Shown: positions 8,501 to 17,310 of the stretch, piece by piece
Numbering within the stretch: the first letter of the stretch is position 1
How the letters are laid out: each line of letters opens with the position of its first letter
Source of the DNA: Actinomycetota bacterium
Lineage (GTDB): Bacteria > Actinomycetota > Actinomycetes > Streptosporangiales > Streptosporangiaceae
Direction: 5' to 3'
NCBI GenBank assembly: GCA_027314515.1
Contig: DAHVAR010000181.1
Coordinates: forward strand, 1 to 64,000
Length of the DNA stretch: 64,000 bases
Notes under the pieces: model-generated
The model's database searches: none
What the model was told of the DNA's origin: nothing
Seen by the model: the letters and a program-made list of their open reading frames with translations, nothing else
Program-made: the position numbers and the translations under genes

Positions 8501-10189
8501 ATGATCTCGAAGGATATTGCACCGTTTCGGGCTAAAGAATTTACGCGTTCCGGCGGCCGGCACATACTCCGGCTGCTGCTTGCGCTGGCCTGCCTGGCAG
8601 CGGCCCTGGCCGGGTGCGCCGACCCGGTCAGCACGGCTCCAGGGAAGCACCCTCCGCGCCACCACGCGTCCGCATCCGCGCCGGCCTCCGGCGGGTCCGC
8701 CCCCAACCGGTCCGGCACCGCGATCTCGCCGGCCGCCCGGTGCACTGTGTCCTACTTGCGGGCCGGCCTGCGCCACAGCAAGGCGACCGTCGATTCTGCC
8801 GTCATGAATACCAGCGGCACGGTGACGCCCACGCTCCCCCAGCCGCTGACCGGGCCGCTGACCGGGCTGCCAGCCTTCTGCGACGTCACGATTACCCAGG
8901 CCGACTCGGCCGGGAATCCGATCCACACCGACGTCTGGCTGCCTGCCTCGTGGAACGGGCGATTCCAGGGAACCGGCGGGGCGATCTACTCCTGCGGCCC
9001 GTACTACTACGAGATGGCGCCTGCCATCCAGGAGGGATATGCCACGGCTGGCACCGATTGCGGCGTCTCGCTGGCCGACCGGGATACCGCTGGCTGGGCG
9101 CTGACGGACGGGCGGCTCAACTGGCCGCTGATCGATGACTTCGCCTATTCCGGCATCCACGTCATGACCGTGACCGGCAAGGCGGTGACCAGGGCCTATT
9201 ATTCGTCGGCACCGCGGTTCTCCTACTTCAACGGGTGCTCTACCGGCGGGCGCGAAGGGCTCGTCGAAGCCCAGCGGTACCCGGCCGACTACAACGGCAT
9301 CGTCTCCGGCTCCCCGGCCATCAACTGGACGCAGTTCATCCCTGCCGAGATCTGGCCTCAGCTGGTGATGAACGAGACGGGTGACTTCCTGCCAAGCTGC
9401 AAGGAAGCCGCGTTCGTGACCGCCGCCGTCAAGGCGTGCGGCAACTCCAGCGGAGTCATCGTCAACCCCTCGGCGTGTCACTGGAACCCGTACGCCCTGG
9501 TGGGCGAAGTGACACCCTGCGGCGTCATCACGCGGCAGGACGCCGCGGTGATGACGAAGATCTGGCAAGGGCCGCAGAGCTCGAGTGGCAAGCGGTTGTG
9601 GTACGGGCTCGAGCGCGGCGCCAGCCTGGCCGGCCTGGCCGCCACCGCCACCAGCGCCAGCGCCAGCGGGGTGACAACCGGCCATCCGTTCCCCATCCCG
9701 GTCAGCTGGCTGGGGACGTGGCTACTGCGGAACCCGTCGTGGAACTGGCGCACGCTGACGTACGCGCAGTTCGACCACCTCTTCCAGCAGTCCGTGAGCG
9801 AGTTCGCCAGCACCTTCGCCGCGAACGACCCGGACCTCGCCGCGTTCAAGCGCGACGGCGGGAAGATCATCATCTGGCACGGCCTGGCTGACCAGCTCAT
9901 CTTCCCGCAGGGCACGGTGCGGTACTACCGGCAGGTGCAGCGCACGATGGGCGGCCCGAGCCAGACCGACTCCTTTGCCAGGCTGTTCCTCGCGCCGGGC
10001 GCCCAGCATTGCGCTAGCGGTGCCGGCCCGGCCCCGGCCGGGCCGGCGCAGCCGCTGGCATCACTGGTCAACTGGGTCGAGAGAGGCAAAGCGCCCAGCA
10101 GCATTCCCGGCTCACTGACCAACCCCGTCACGGGCGCCGCGACCCCGGCACGGCCGCTCTGCCTTTACGGCGAGCGTCACGGCTGCTAG
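8501..10189 (+). CDS. tannase/feruloyl esterase family lipoprotein
   Basis: 562 residues. A lipoprotein signal peptide (LACLAAALAGC lipobox, Cys near residue 39) anchors it outside the membrane. The alpha/beta-hydrolase core has the nucleophile elbow GCSTGGREG, acidic residues in the GLADQLIFPQGT segment and the catalytic His in LAPGAQHCASG. This is the arrangement of the tannase/feruloyl esterase family, whose nucleophile Ser and catalytic His are bridged by neighbouring cysteines. Members release gallate, ferulate or similar aromatic acids from plant esters. No partner genes indicate the substrate. The N-terminal extension before the hydrophobic stretch may mean a slightly later true start. 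Confidence 0.85.
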   Translation: MISKDIAPFRAKEFTRSGGRHILRLLLALACLAAALAGCADPVSTAPGKHPPRHHASASAPASGGSAPNRSGTAISPAARCTVSYLRAGLRHSKATVDSAVMNTSGTVTPTLPQPLTGPLTGLPAFCDVTITQADSAGNPIHTDVWLPASWNGRFQGTGGAIYSCGPYYYEMAPAIQEGYATAGTDCGVSLADRDTAGWALTDGRLNWPLIDDFAYSGIHVMTVTGKAVTRAYYSSAPRFSYFNGCSTGGREGLVEAQRYPADYNGIVSGSPAINWTQFIPAEIWPQLVMNETGDFLPSCKEAAFVTAAVKACGNSSGVIVNPSACHWNPYALVGEVTPCGVITRQDAAVMTKIWQGPQSSSGKRLWYGLERGASLAGLAATATSASASGVTTGHPFPIPVSWLGTWLLRNPSWNWRTLTYAQFDHLFQQSVSEFASTFAANDPDLAAFKRDGGKIIIWHGLADQLIFPQGTVRYYRQVQRTMGGPSQTDSFARLFLAPGAQHCASGAGPAPAGPAQPLASLVNWVERGKAPSSIPGSLTNPVTGAATPARPLCLYGERHGC

Positions 10190-10536
10190 CGCACGCCGCC
10201 CGCGCCTGGCCCGCGCCTGTCGTGACGGCGGGCCATCGTTGCGGACGCGAACTGGCCCGTCGCCAGGCGCGTCTCACGCACCCGCGAATCCGGGAACGGC
10301 GCCGCCAAACAAAATATGGCATCCTCAGCACACGTCGCGCCCATTACCGGCATTCGTTTCCCCCTCATCCGCGGCCGGCTTGCCGTCACTGCATAGCGGG
10401 CAATAAGTGCCATGCCTAAACAATGTCATTGCCAGCTTTTTTCCTGGCCTGAGGTACGCTCCCATCGACGGACCGGATCGGGCGGCAACGTTTCGCCAGC
10501 GATTGTTCGATTTATGTAGTAAGGGGCTTCTGCCTG
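10190..10536 (+). other. intergenic region before the biosynthetic cluster
   Basis: About 350 bases without a credible gene. The second half (10310-10530) is clearly less GC-rich than its surroundings and probably holds the promoter of the radical SAM gene. An AAGGGG Shine-Dalgarno-like stretch lies a few bases before ATG 10537. I see no convincing terminator, repeat or RNA gene. Confidence 0.5.
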
Positions 10537-12288
10537 ATGAATCAGGACATAACGTCTCGGCTCGGGGCTGACCTCTTTCTGCTGCACGCGCCTAGCGTCT
10601 ACGACTTCCGCGAGCGCGACGACATGCTATTCGCTTACCTGAGCGACAGCGACAGCGTCAATGTCACCTCGATATACGAGATGTACCCCATCGGCTGGTT
10701 CTCGATCAAGCAGCACCTGGCTGACCACGGTTTCGACACGAAGATCGTGAACGTCGCCTCGCTGATGCTCATGCATCCTGACCTGGATGTCAGAAAGCTG
10801 CTGGGCCGCCTGGAGGCGCCTATCTTCGGGTTCGACCTGCACTGGATGACGCAATGTCATGGCGCCATTGAGCTGGCGGCTGTCCTGAAAGAAGTGCACC
10901 CGGACGCGCTGACCATTTTCGGCGGCATCTCGGCGACGTATTACGCCAGCCAGCTCATCCGCTACCCGAGCGTCGACGTCGTGGTTCAGGGTTACGACAC
11001 CCTGGAGCCGGTGACCGAGCTGGTCAGGCGGGTCCGGCAGGGCCGCCGGGACCTGAGCGCCATCCCGAATCTGCTCTATAAGGCCGGCGGTGAGGTCCAG
11101 GCCACCGGATTCACCCACAAGCCGGCCACCCGGTACAACGACGTGCGCAACGACTGGTCGTTTTACCGCGATACGCCCGGCGCCGGGCCGTCGGCGTCCA
11201 AGCTGATCATGACCCTGCCCAATACCGGGTGCGCGCATGACTGCGGCTGGTGCGGCGGATCGCGCTTCTCTTACCGCAACATCATGGGCGTCCGCAAGAC
11301 CCTGGTCCAGAAGGATAACGAGCTCATCGTGAAAGAGCTCCGGACCATGGGCGAAGCGGCGAAGCACACCTCGATATATGCGCTTCAGTGTTATTCAGAA
11401 AACAAGGTGCGCATGCACCAGTATCTGGACGCGGTGAAAGAGGTTGGCTACAACAGCGTCTTCTTCGAGCAGTTCAACCTGACTCCGCCCGATACGCTCA
11501 AGAAGATGGGCGAGTCGACCACCGCCTACATCATGCTCTCGCCGGAATCCCACGACCCCAAGATAAGCGCCGCAGCCGGCCGCGGTACCTACACGATGGC
11601 CGAGATGGAGGCCTGGATTCCGCGCGCCCTGGACGCCGGGGTGAAGGGAGTCATGATCTGGTTCTTCATCGGCATGCCGTACCAGGACCGGCAGTCGGTG
11701 CTGGACACGGTGGCGTACTCCGAGCGCCTGATACGCACGTTCGGCGGATGGGACGCGCTACCGCTGATCTGCCCGATGGTGCCGTTCCTGGACCCCGGAT
11801 GCCGGTTCTTCGAGGAGCCGGACCAGCATGGTTACCGCATCTTCCACCGCACGCTTGAGGAACACCGGCGCGCGATGGTCGAGCCGCTGTGGTACCGGCG
11901 GCTGAACTACCAGACACGCTGGCTGGACAGGCGCCAGCTGCAGGACGTCTCCTACGAGGCAATTGCCCGCCTGGTCGAGATCAAGGGCGAGTACGGGGTA
12001 CTGCCGTCCTGGTTCTGCCAGGCCATACTGAAGACCATCGAGGAGACACGGCAGCTGCTCGGGGAAATGGAGCGGGCTCTGGTACTCGACAGCAAGCTGC
12101 CGGCCGCGCTACGGGACGAGATACGTTCGTACAACCGCAAGATCCTGGCCTATTCAAGCGATCAGATCGTCCCGGTACGACGTCCGTTCGGCGGGCGGTG
12201 GTTCGACGACATGACGGTCCCGGAGGAGATGATCGAGGACATCCTGCGGCCTCGGGCGGCGGTCCGGTGCGCCGGCGCGGCAATCTGA
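10537..12288 (+). CDS. B12-binding-type radical SAM protein
   Basis: 583 residues. N-terminal cobalamin-binding-like Rossmann domain (about 10-170: IGWFSIKQHLADHGFDTKIVN, then FGGISATYY), though the classical DxHxxG histidine loop is not clear (DLHWMT instead). The radical SAM domain follows, with the CxxxCxxC cluster motif in GCAHDCGWC (Cys 232, 236, 239). Further conserved parts are AYIMLSPESHDP and MIWFFIGMPYQD. The C-terminal 150 residues are helical. Cobalamin-dependent radical SAM enzymes usually methylate unactivated carbon or phosphorus, or rearrange rings. The protein belongs by position to the gene cluster that follows. The specific reaction is not recognisable. Confidence 0.75.
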   Translation: MNQDITSRLGADLFLLHAPSVYDFRERDDMLFAYLSDSDSVNVTSIYEMYPIGWFSIKQHLADHGFDTKIVNVASLMLMHPDLDVRKLLGRLEAPIFGFDLHWMTQCHGAIELAAVLKEVHPDALTIFGGISATYYASQLIRYPSVDVVVQGYDTLEPVTELVRRVRQGRRDLSAIPNLLYKAGGEVQATGFTHKPATRYNDVRNDWSFYRDTPGAGPSASKLIMTLPNTGCAHDCGWCGGSRFSYRNIMGVRKTLVQKDNELIVKELRTMGEAAKHTSIYALQCYSENKVRMHQYLDAVKEVGYNSVFFEQFNLTPPDTLKKMGESTTAYIMLSPESHDPKISAAAGRGTYTMAEMEAWIPRALDAGVKGVMIWFFIGMPYQDRQSVLDTVAYSERLIRTFGGWDALPLICPMVPFLDPGCRFFEEPDQHGYRIFHRTLEEHRRAMVEPLWYRRLNYQTRWLDRRQLQDVSYEAIARLVEIKGEYGVLPSWFCQAILKTIEETRQLLGEMERALVLDSKLPAALRDEIRSYNRKILAYSSDQIVPVRRPFGGRWFDDMTVPEEMIEDILRPRAAVRCAGAAI

Positions 12289-12324
12289 TCCTCGTCGTCC
12301 GCTAAGGCGCGGGCGCCGTGCGCG

Positions 12325-13611
12325 TCAGGTCCGCCGTGCGCGTCCGATCCGCAGGGCGAGCGCGCGCGGCCCGCGGACCTGACCGGTCGACCACCTCACC
12401 GCCGGCGGATCAGCCAGGCTGAAGCTCGGAATTCGCTGCAGCCAGACCTCAAGCGCCACCTGCAATTCCATCCGGGCCAGCCGCGCACCGAGGCAGTGAT
12501 GGATGCCAAGGCCGAACGCCGCGTGCCGGTTGACCGCACGGTCGATGACCACCTCGGCCGGCCGGTCGAACTGCGCCGGGTCGCGGTTCGCCGCCGGGAA
12601 CGACAGCAGGACCCAGTCGTCGGCCTTCATGTCGGCCCCGCGAAAGTGCAGGTCCTGCTTCACCAGCCGGGCCATGGTGACCGGGGCATAAGCCCGCAGG
12701 AACTCCTCGATCGCGACTGGCAGCAGTCCGGGCTCGGCGACCAGCCGCTCGCGGTCCCGCGGGAAGCTGGCCAGATGCCACAGCGAGGCGCCGATCGCGC
12801 TCCAGGTCGTGTCGATGCCGGCGATGAGCAACAGCGTCATCGTGCCGACGACGTGCGAGACGTCTAGCTTGCGGCCGTTCAGCTCGGCGTTGATCAGGAA
12901 TGTGGTCAGGTCGTCCCGCGGGTTCTCCAGATGGTCGTGTACCTGCGCGAGCAGGTAGTAGAACAGCGCCGACTTGCGGGTGACGCGCTCTTGCGGCGGC
13001 AGGTTGATGCCTTCGAGTGTGTTCTTGGCGAACTCACGGAACTGCGCTCCGTCGCCTGCCGGGAAGCCGAGCATGTCGGCGATGACCCGGATCGGGATGT
13101 ATTGCGCGTACTCGGCAGCGGCATCAACGACATCGCTCCCGTCGAACGCATCGATGAGCGAGTGGCACAGCGCCCTGGCCGCCGGCTCCTGCTTGCTGAC
13201 TGCTGCCTTGGTGAACGCCGGGAGCAGCAGCTTGCGTGCCGCGCGGTGAAACGGCGGGTCGGAGGTTATCGGCGGGGAGCCGCCGATCGGCGCCAGTTCA
13301 CGCGGCGGCCGGAAGTTTCCCATGATGACCGACCGGGAGGAGAAGTGCTCAGTGTCGTAGGCGATCGCCGCCACGTCCTCGTAGCGGGTCGCCAGCCAGG
13401 CGCCGCCGAACCTGCCGGTGTGCGCGATCGGGCAGCGCTGCCGCAGATCGTCCTGGATCGCAAACGGGTCTTGCGCCCACTCGGGCTCGGTGTGCGAGAA
13501 GTCCGTCGCCCAGTCGGCGACCGGGCCGGTGACTATCTCGCTGCGGATCCCGGGGGACTCACCGTCGCGCTTCTCCCACTGATGCCCGGCGAAGCGGTTA
13601 TCGACAGTCAC
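12325..13611 (-). CDS. cytochrome P450
   Basis: 428 residues from GTG 13611, one base after the stop of the ferredoxin gene. Oxygen-binding I-helix AGIDTTWSAIG, EEFLRAY (ExxR-type salt bridge) and the heme loop FGLGIHHCLGARLAR with the thiolate Cys are all present. Length and motifs fit soluble bacterial class I P450s such as the CYP105/107-like groups. Electrons probably come from the ferredoxin encoded immediately upstream. A hydroxylation or oxidative tailoring step in the adjacent biosynthetic cluster is likely. The gene converges with the radical SAM gene. Confidence 0.92.
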   Translation of the reverse strand: MTVDNRFAGHQWEKRDGESPGIRSEIVTGPVADWATDFSHTEPEWAQDPFAIQDDLRQRCPIAHTGRFGGAWLATRYEDVAAIAYDTEHFSSRSVIMGNFRPPRELAPIGGSPPITSDPPFHRAARKLLLPAFTKAAVSKQEPAARALCHSLIDAFDGSDVVDAAAEYAQYIPIRVIADMLGFPAGDGAQFREFAKNTLEGINLPPQERVTRKSALFYYLLAQVHDHLENPRDDLTTFLINAELNGRKLDVSHVVGTMTLLLIAGIDTTWSAIGASLWHLASFPRDRERLVAEPGLLPVAIEEFLRAYAPVTMARLVKQDLHFRGADMKADDWVLLSFPAANRDPAQFDRPAEVVIDRAVNRHAAFGLGIHHCLGARLARMELQVALEVWLQRIPSFSLADPPAVRWSTGQVRGPRALALRIGRARRT

Positions 13612-13612
13612 C

Positions 13613-13813
13613 TCATGTCCCTTCGACAAGCGCGATCGCGTGCTCCGGGCAGTTGAGCGCCGCGCGCCGGGCGTCGTCCTGCTGCTCCGGTGGCACGACA
13701 CCGTCGCCAAGCACCGTCCCGTAGCCCTCCTCGTCATCGCCGAAAAGGCCGGGCGCGAGGTCGTAGCAGCGTCCGTGCCCCTGGCACAGGCCGGCCTCGA
13801 TCTGCAGTTTCAC
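13613..13813 (-). CDS. [3Fe-4S]-type ferredoxin for the P450
   Basis: 66 residues from GTG 13813, with GAGAGGA upstream. Cysteines in LCQGHGRCYDLAP and NCPEHAI give the three-Cys pattern of the small [3Fe-4S] ferredoxins that partner actinomycete P450s. The acidic middle (FGDDEEGYG) is usual for partner docking. It is co-translated with the P450 (TGA and the next GTG one base apart), so it is very probably its dedicated redox partner. Confidence 0.9.
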   Translation of the reverse strand: MKLQIEAGLCQGHGRCYDLAPGLFGDDEEGYGTVLGDGVVPPEQQDDARRAALNCPEHAIALVEGT

Positions 13814-13965
13814 CAGAACAGTCCTCTCAGCTGAGAACGACAGCGCCCCGATCAGCTCCGGCGGCCCGAACAGGCGAAGGGTCGCTGCCGGCCCGCCGCG
13901 TCGCAGCGCGCCGCCCGCTGCTGATGACGAGCAGCGGGCGACCTGCGAGCGCACCGGGCAAGCCC

Positions 13966-14034
13966 TGACGCCTCCAGGCAAATTGACGCCTCCAGGCAAA
14001 CTCACCCCGACAGCAAACTCACCCCGACAGCAGT
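13966..14034 (+). repeat. two back-to-back short tandem duplications upstream of the decarboxylase
   Basis: The 17-mer TGACGCCTCCAGGCAAA occurs at 13966-13982 and 13984-14000. It is followed at once by CTCACCCCGACAGCAAA at 14001-14017 and a near-identical copy at 14018-14034. Both pairs lie in the roughly 390-bp divergent region (13814-14202) between the ferredoxin and decarboxylase genes. The rest of that region (14035-14190) is AT-richer and probably contains promoters. The repeats could be a regulator-binding array or replication slippage. Confidence 0.7.
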
Positions 14035-14202
14035 ATGAAACCACATCGCCATGCCGCCGGGCGCTGGGTTGGGTTGTTCGTTACGCGTATTTTCTTAACT
14101 CATTAATTGTCACGCTGTTTACCCGCGCAGGCCACGGGAATGGCCCCTGCGCCGAAACATTGTTGCTGAGATTTGCATTTCCCCGAGAGGAGTTCGGAGT
14201 CC

Positions 14203-15795
14203 ATGGGGCTCACAATCCCCGTCATCGACGGCGAGGACCAGGGCGGGCTCGCATGCGCCCAGCAGCCGAATGCCGGGGCGCAGGCTGCCACCAGCACTGA
14301 CTACGGCCGGGCGCCCTCGCCGTTCGCAATGGACGGAAAGGACTTCCGGCTTCTCGGTAACCGGCTAGTAGAGACGCTTGCCGCCTATCTAGACAAGCTT
14401 CCGCAGGAGCCCGTTTACCGCCCATTGCCGGCCGAAGTAAGGCAAGAACTAGAGGAAATGGAGCTACCCGCCGAGGGAGAATCTCCGGAGGAGGTCATCG
14501 ACAGCTTTCTCCGGCTGGTGCTGCCATACGGCCGCGGCCAGAATCATCCGTGTTTCGCTGCGTTTGTTGACCCGGCCGCGTCGAAGCTGAGCATGCTGGC
14601 GGCATTTGCCGCGGCGGTCACCAATACGAGCGGAGCTGGTGGTAATTACGCCGCTATATACGTGGAGCGCGCGGTTATCCGGTGGCTTGCCGAGATCGTC
14701 GGCTTCCCGCCGGGCTCCAGCGACGGGGTCCTCCTCGGCGGCGGCTCGGATGCGAACCGGCACTGCCTGGAAGTCGCGCGGTACGCCGGCGCGCGGGCGG
14801 GCGGCTGGGACGTCCGCGAGGAAGGCCTGTCCGGACACCCGAAGCTCACCATGTACATGTCGGCTGAGGGGCATTCCTGCCTGGAAAAGGCAGCATTCAC
14901 CCTCGGTCTCGGCGCCCCGCGGAAGGTGGCCGTCGGGGCGGACTTCCGGATGTCCCTGGCCCGCCTGCGGGCCGCGGTCGCGGCTGACCGCGCGGCCGGC
15001 TGCCTGCCCGTCCTGGTAGCCGCCAACGCGGGAAGCGTGAAGACCGGTGCCATCGACCCGCTCGATGATCTCGCTGACTTCTGCCGCAAGGAGGACCTCT
15101 GGCTGCACGTCGACGGCGCCTACGGCGGCTTCGGGGTACTCGACCCTCGGCTCGCGCACTGGTACTCCGGGCTCGATCGGGCCGACTCGGTCGCCCTCGA
15201 TCCGCACAAATGGCTGGCGGTGGCCATCGGCTGCAGTTGCGCGATAGTGCGGCAGGGCGCGCTGCTACAGGACACCTACAAGCTCGTCCCCTCCTATCTC
15301 AGCCTGCCGCCGGGACAGGGATTCGCCGGGGGTACCTGGTACTCGCATCGCAGCGCCGAGCAGACCAGGGACTCCGGCCGGGCGCTCAAGACCTTCTGGA
15401 ACATCCAGCAGGCCGGGAAGACCGGCCTGGTCGATCACGTCCAGCGGCACGTCGACCTGGCGCGCCACCTGGAGAAGGTCATCGAAGCCAGCCCTGAGCT
15501 GGAACTGCTGGCAACCGGGCCGCTGACCGCGGTGTGCTTCCGGTACGTGCCGGCCGTGCGCGCCGACGAGGCGAGCCTGGACCTGCTGAACCAGGCGATC
15601 ATGGCCGACCTTCAAGTCGGCGGGCAGGCGTTCCTGGCCGGCACGGACATCCGCGGCCGCTTCGCGTTGCGGTCCTGCGCCCTGCACTACGCCCTTGACG
15701 AAGGCCACGTGCAAACCATCGTCGACGCTGTCACAGGCGCCGGGAGGCGCCGCGTCCTGGCCGAAGCGGCTGGCAGCAGACCGGGGCCCCGATGA
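14203..15795 (+). CDS. PLP-dependent group II amino-acid decarboxylase
   Basis: 530 residues from ATG 14203 (GAGAGGAG upstream). Group II PLP fold: the cofactor region TNTSGAGGNYAAIYVERAVIRW, GGGSDANRHCLEVAR, HVDGAYGGFG with the PLP-binding Asp, and the Schiff-base lysine in ALDPHKWLAV. These match aromatic-L-amino-acid, glutamate and diaminobutyrate decarboxylases. In this cluster it could make an amine building block or, as some members do, an aldehyde by oxidative deamination. Its TGA overlaps the start of the MurT-like gene (ATGA), so the two are coupled. The substrate cannot be assigned by eye. Confidence 0.88.
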   Translation: MGLTIPVIDGEDQGGLACAQQPNAGAQAATSTDYGRAPSPFAMDGKDFRLLGNRLVETLAAYLDKLPQEPVYRPLPAEVRQELEEMELPAEGESPEEVIDSFLRLVLPYGRGQNHPCFAAFVDPAASKLSMLAAFAAAVTNTSGAGGNYAAIYVERAVIRWLAEIVGFPPGSSDGVLLGGGSDANRHCLEVARYAGARAGGWDVREEGLSGHPKLTMYMSAEGHSCLEKAAFTLGLGAPRKVAVGADFRMSLARLRAAVAADRAAGCLPVLVAANAGSVKTGAIDPLDDLADFCRKEDLWLHVDGAYGGFGVLDPRLAHWYSGLDRADSVALDPHKWLAVAIGCSCAIVRQGALLQDTYKLVPSYLSLPPGQGFAGGTWYSHRSAEQTRDSGRALKTFWNIQQAGKTGLVDHVQRHVDLARHLEKVIEASPELELLATGPLTAVCFRYVPAVRADEASLDLLNQAIMADLQVGGQAFLAGTDIRGRFALRSCALHYALDEGHVQTIVDAVTGAGRRRVLAEAAGSRPGPR

Positions 15796-17306
15796 CTGCC
15801 CGGACGCCACGGCACGCAACCGTCCGGGGAGAGCGTCAGGTGCGCGTCGTGGCCAGCCCGACCGCTGCCGCCTCCGGTGAGGGCAGCGCGCCGCTGCCGC
15901 CGTCAGCGCAAGCGCGCCTGGCGCTCGCGCTAGCGGCCGGCAAGGCGGCTGAGACCGCCTCCAGGTTCCTGCGGGCCGGCGGCGGGACTAGCTTCCCCGG
16001 CACCGTCGCCCGCTGGATCGACCCGCACATCCTGCGGAAGGTCGCGGCCGCGAGCGACGCCGGCAAGGTAGTCGTCACCGGCAGCAACGGCAAGACAACG
16101 ACCTGCCGCATGCTCGCTGCCCTCGCGCAGGCCAGCGGTCTCGCGGTCACCCAGAACCGGTCTGGCTCCAACCTGTTGCAAGGCGTGATCTCAGCCGCCG
16201 TGCGCGGGGCGGACCTGCGCGGCCGGATGGACGCTCAGCTTCTGCTGCTTGAGGTCGACGAGGCGACCGTACGGCAGGTGAATCCGGCGGTGCGGCCCGA
16301 CACGTTCCTGGTCACGAACATCTTCCGGGATCAGCTAGACCGCTTCGGTGAGCTGTACTCGATGGCAAAGGGCATTGAGGACGTCATCGAGGCGCTTCCG
16401 GCGTCAGCCACCGTCGTGCTCAACGGCGACGATCCGCTGGTAGCCAGCCTCGCCCCGGCGGCACGCGCACGCCGGCTGTACTTCGGAGTCCAGGCTGACA
16501 GCGCCGGCCTGCCCGAGCCAGAGCACGCCGCAGACACCATCCGCTGCGTCCGCTGCCAGCACCCGCTGAGCTACCGCGCGGTGTACCTCTCCCACCTGGG
16601 CGATTACTGGTGCCCGGAGTGCCACAGCGCCCGCCCGGCCCTGGACGTCGCGGTGACCGAAGTGCGGTCGTCACCCGAAGCCGGGTCGACGATCACGGTG
16701 CAGACACCGCAGGGAGCATTCCCGCTCGACGTGCCGCTGGCCGGCCTGCACAACGTGTACAACGCGGCGGCGGCGCTCAGCTGCGCGATCGCGCTGGCCC
16801 TGCCGCGGCCGCTGGAGCCGGCCGGCGCGCGCGCTGCCCTGGCGCGGCTGCGCCCGGCGTTCGGCCGCCTGGAGGAGATCCAGGCAGGCGACCGGCGGGT
16901 GGTACTCGCGTTCGTCAAGAACCCGACGTCCTACAACGCCACCATGCGGGAGGTGCTGCAGCGGCCCGGCCGAAAGCACGTCCTGGCCGCGCACAGCAAC
17001 ACCGTGGTCGACGGGGAAGACTTCGCCTGGCTGTGGGACGTGGACCTCGAGCAGCTCGTACCGCAGCTAGCGAGCCTTACCGTCAGCGGGACCAGGGCGG
17101 AGGAAGTCATGCTGCGGTTCAAGTACGCGGGTGCTGAACCCGGCAGCACCCTGGTCATCCATGATCGCGCGGCTGCCCTGCGCGCCGCGCTGACCCGCAC
17201 GCCGCCAGGCGAATCGCTGTACATCTTCGCTGGCTACACCCCGATGCGAGAGCTGCGGAGCATCATGCAGCGGCACGCGTGGGTGCCGCCGTTCTGGGAG
17301 GAGTGA
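15792..17306 (+). CDS. MurT-like Mur ligase family protein
   Basis: 504 residues. After about 60 variable residues comes the MurT N-terminal region (TASRFLRAGGGTSFPGTVARWIDP), the ATP P-loop VVTGSNGKTTTCRML, a Cys4 zinc ribbon (CVRCQ...WCPECH) inserted in the central domain as in MurT, and a DUF1727-like C-terminal domain (FAGYTPMRELRSIM). MurT with GatD normally amidates D-glutamate of lipid II using glutamine. Here the gene is sandwiched between a decarboxylase and a carrier-protein pathway and overlaps the decarboxylase gene, which argues for a paralogue recruited to amidate or ligate a small molecule. It could instead be the only housekeeping copy; a genome search would tell. Confidence 0.82.
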   Translation: MTARTPRHATVRGERQVRVVASPTAAASGEGSAPLPPSAQARLALALAAGKAAETASRFLRAGGGTSFPGTVARWIDPHILRKVAAASDAGKVVVTGSNGKTTTCRMLAALAQASGLAVTQNRSGSNLLQGVISAAVRGADLRGRMDAQLLLLEVDEATVRQVNPAVRPDTFLVTNIFRDQLDRFGELYSMAKGIEDVIEALPASATVVLNGDDPLVASLAPAARARRLYFGVQADSAGLPEPEHAADTIRCVRCQHPLSYRAVYLSHLGDYWCPECHSARPALDVAVTEVRSSPEAGSTITVQTPQGAFPLDVPLAGLHNVYNAAAALSCAIALALPRPLEPAGARAALARLRPAFGRLEEIQAGDRRVVLAFVKNPTSYNATMREVLQRPGRKHVLAAHSNTVVDGEDFAWLWDVDLEQLVPQLASLTVSGTRAEEVMLRFKYAGAEPGSTLVIHDRAAALRAALTRTPPGESLYIFAGYTPMRELRSIMQRHAWVPPFWEE

Positions 17307-17310
17307 GGAC

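Noticed and set aside
8483-9685. 400-residue minus-strand open frame
   Set aside because: Antisense to the tannase-family gene, Gly/Arg/Ala-rich composition typical of shadow frames.
10190-10536. Possible tRNA or small RNA gene in the 350-bp gap
   Set aside because: No cloverleaf-type pairing, T-loop signature or hairpin with T-run could be found by eye.
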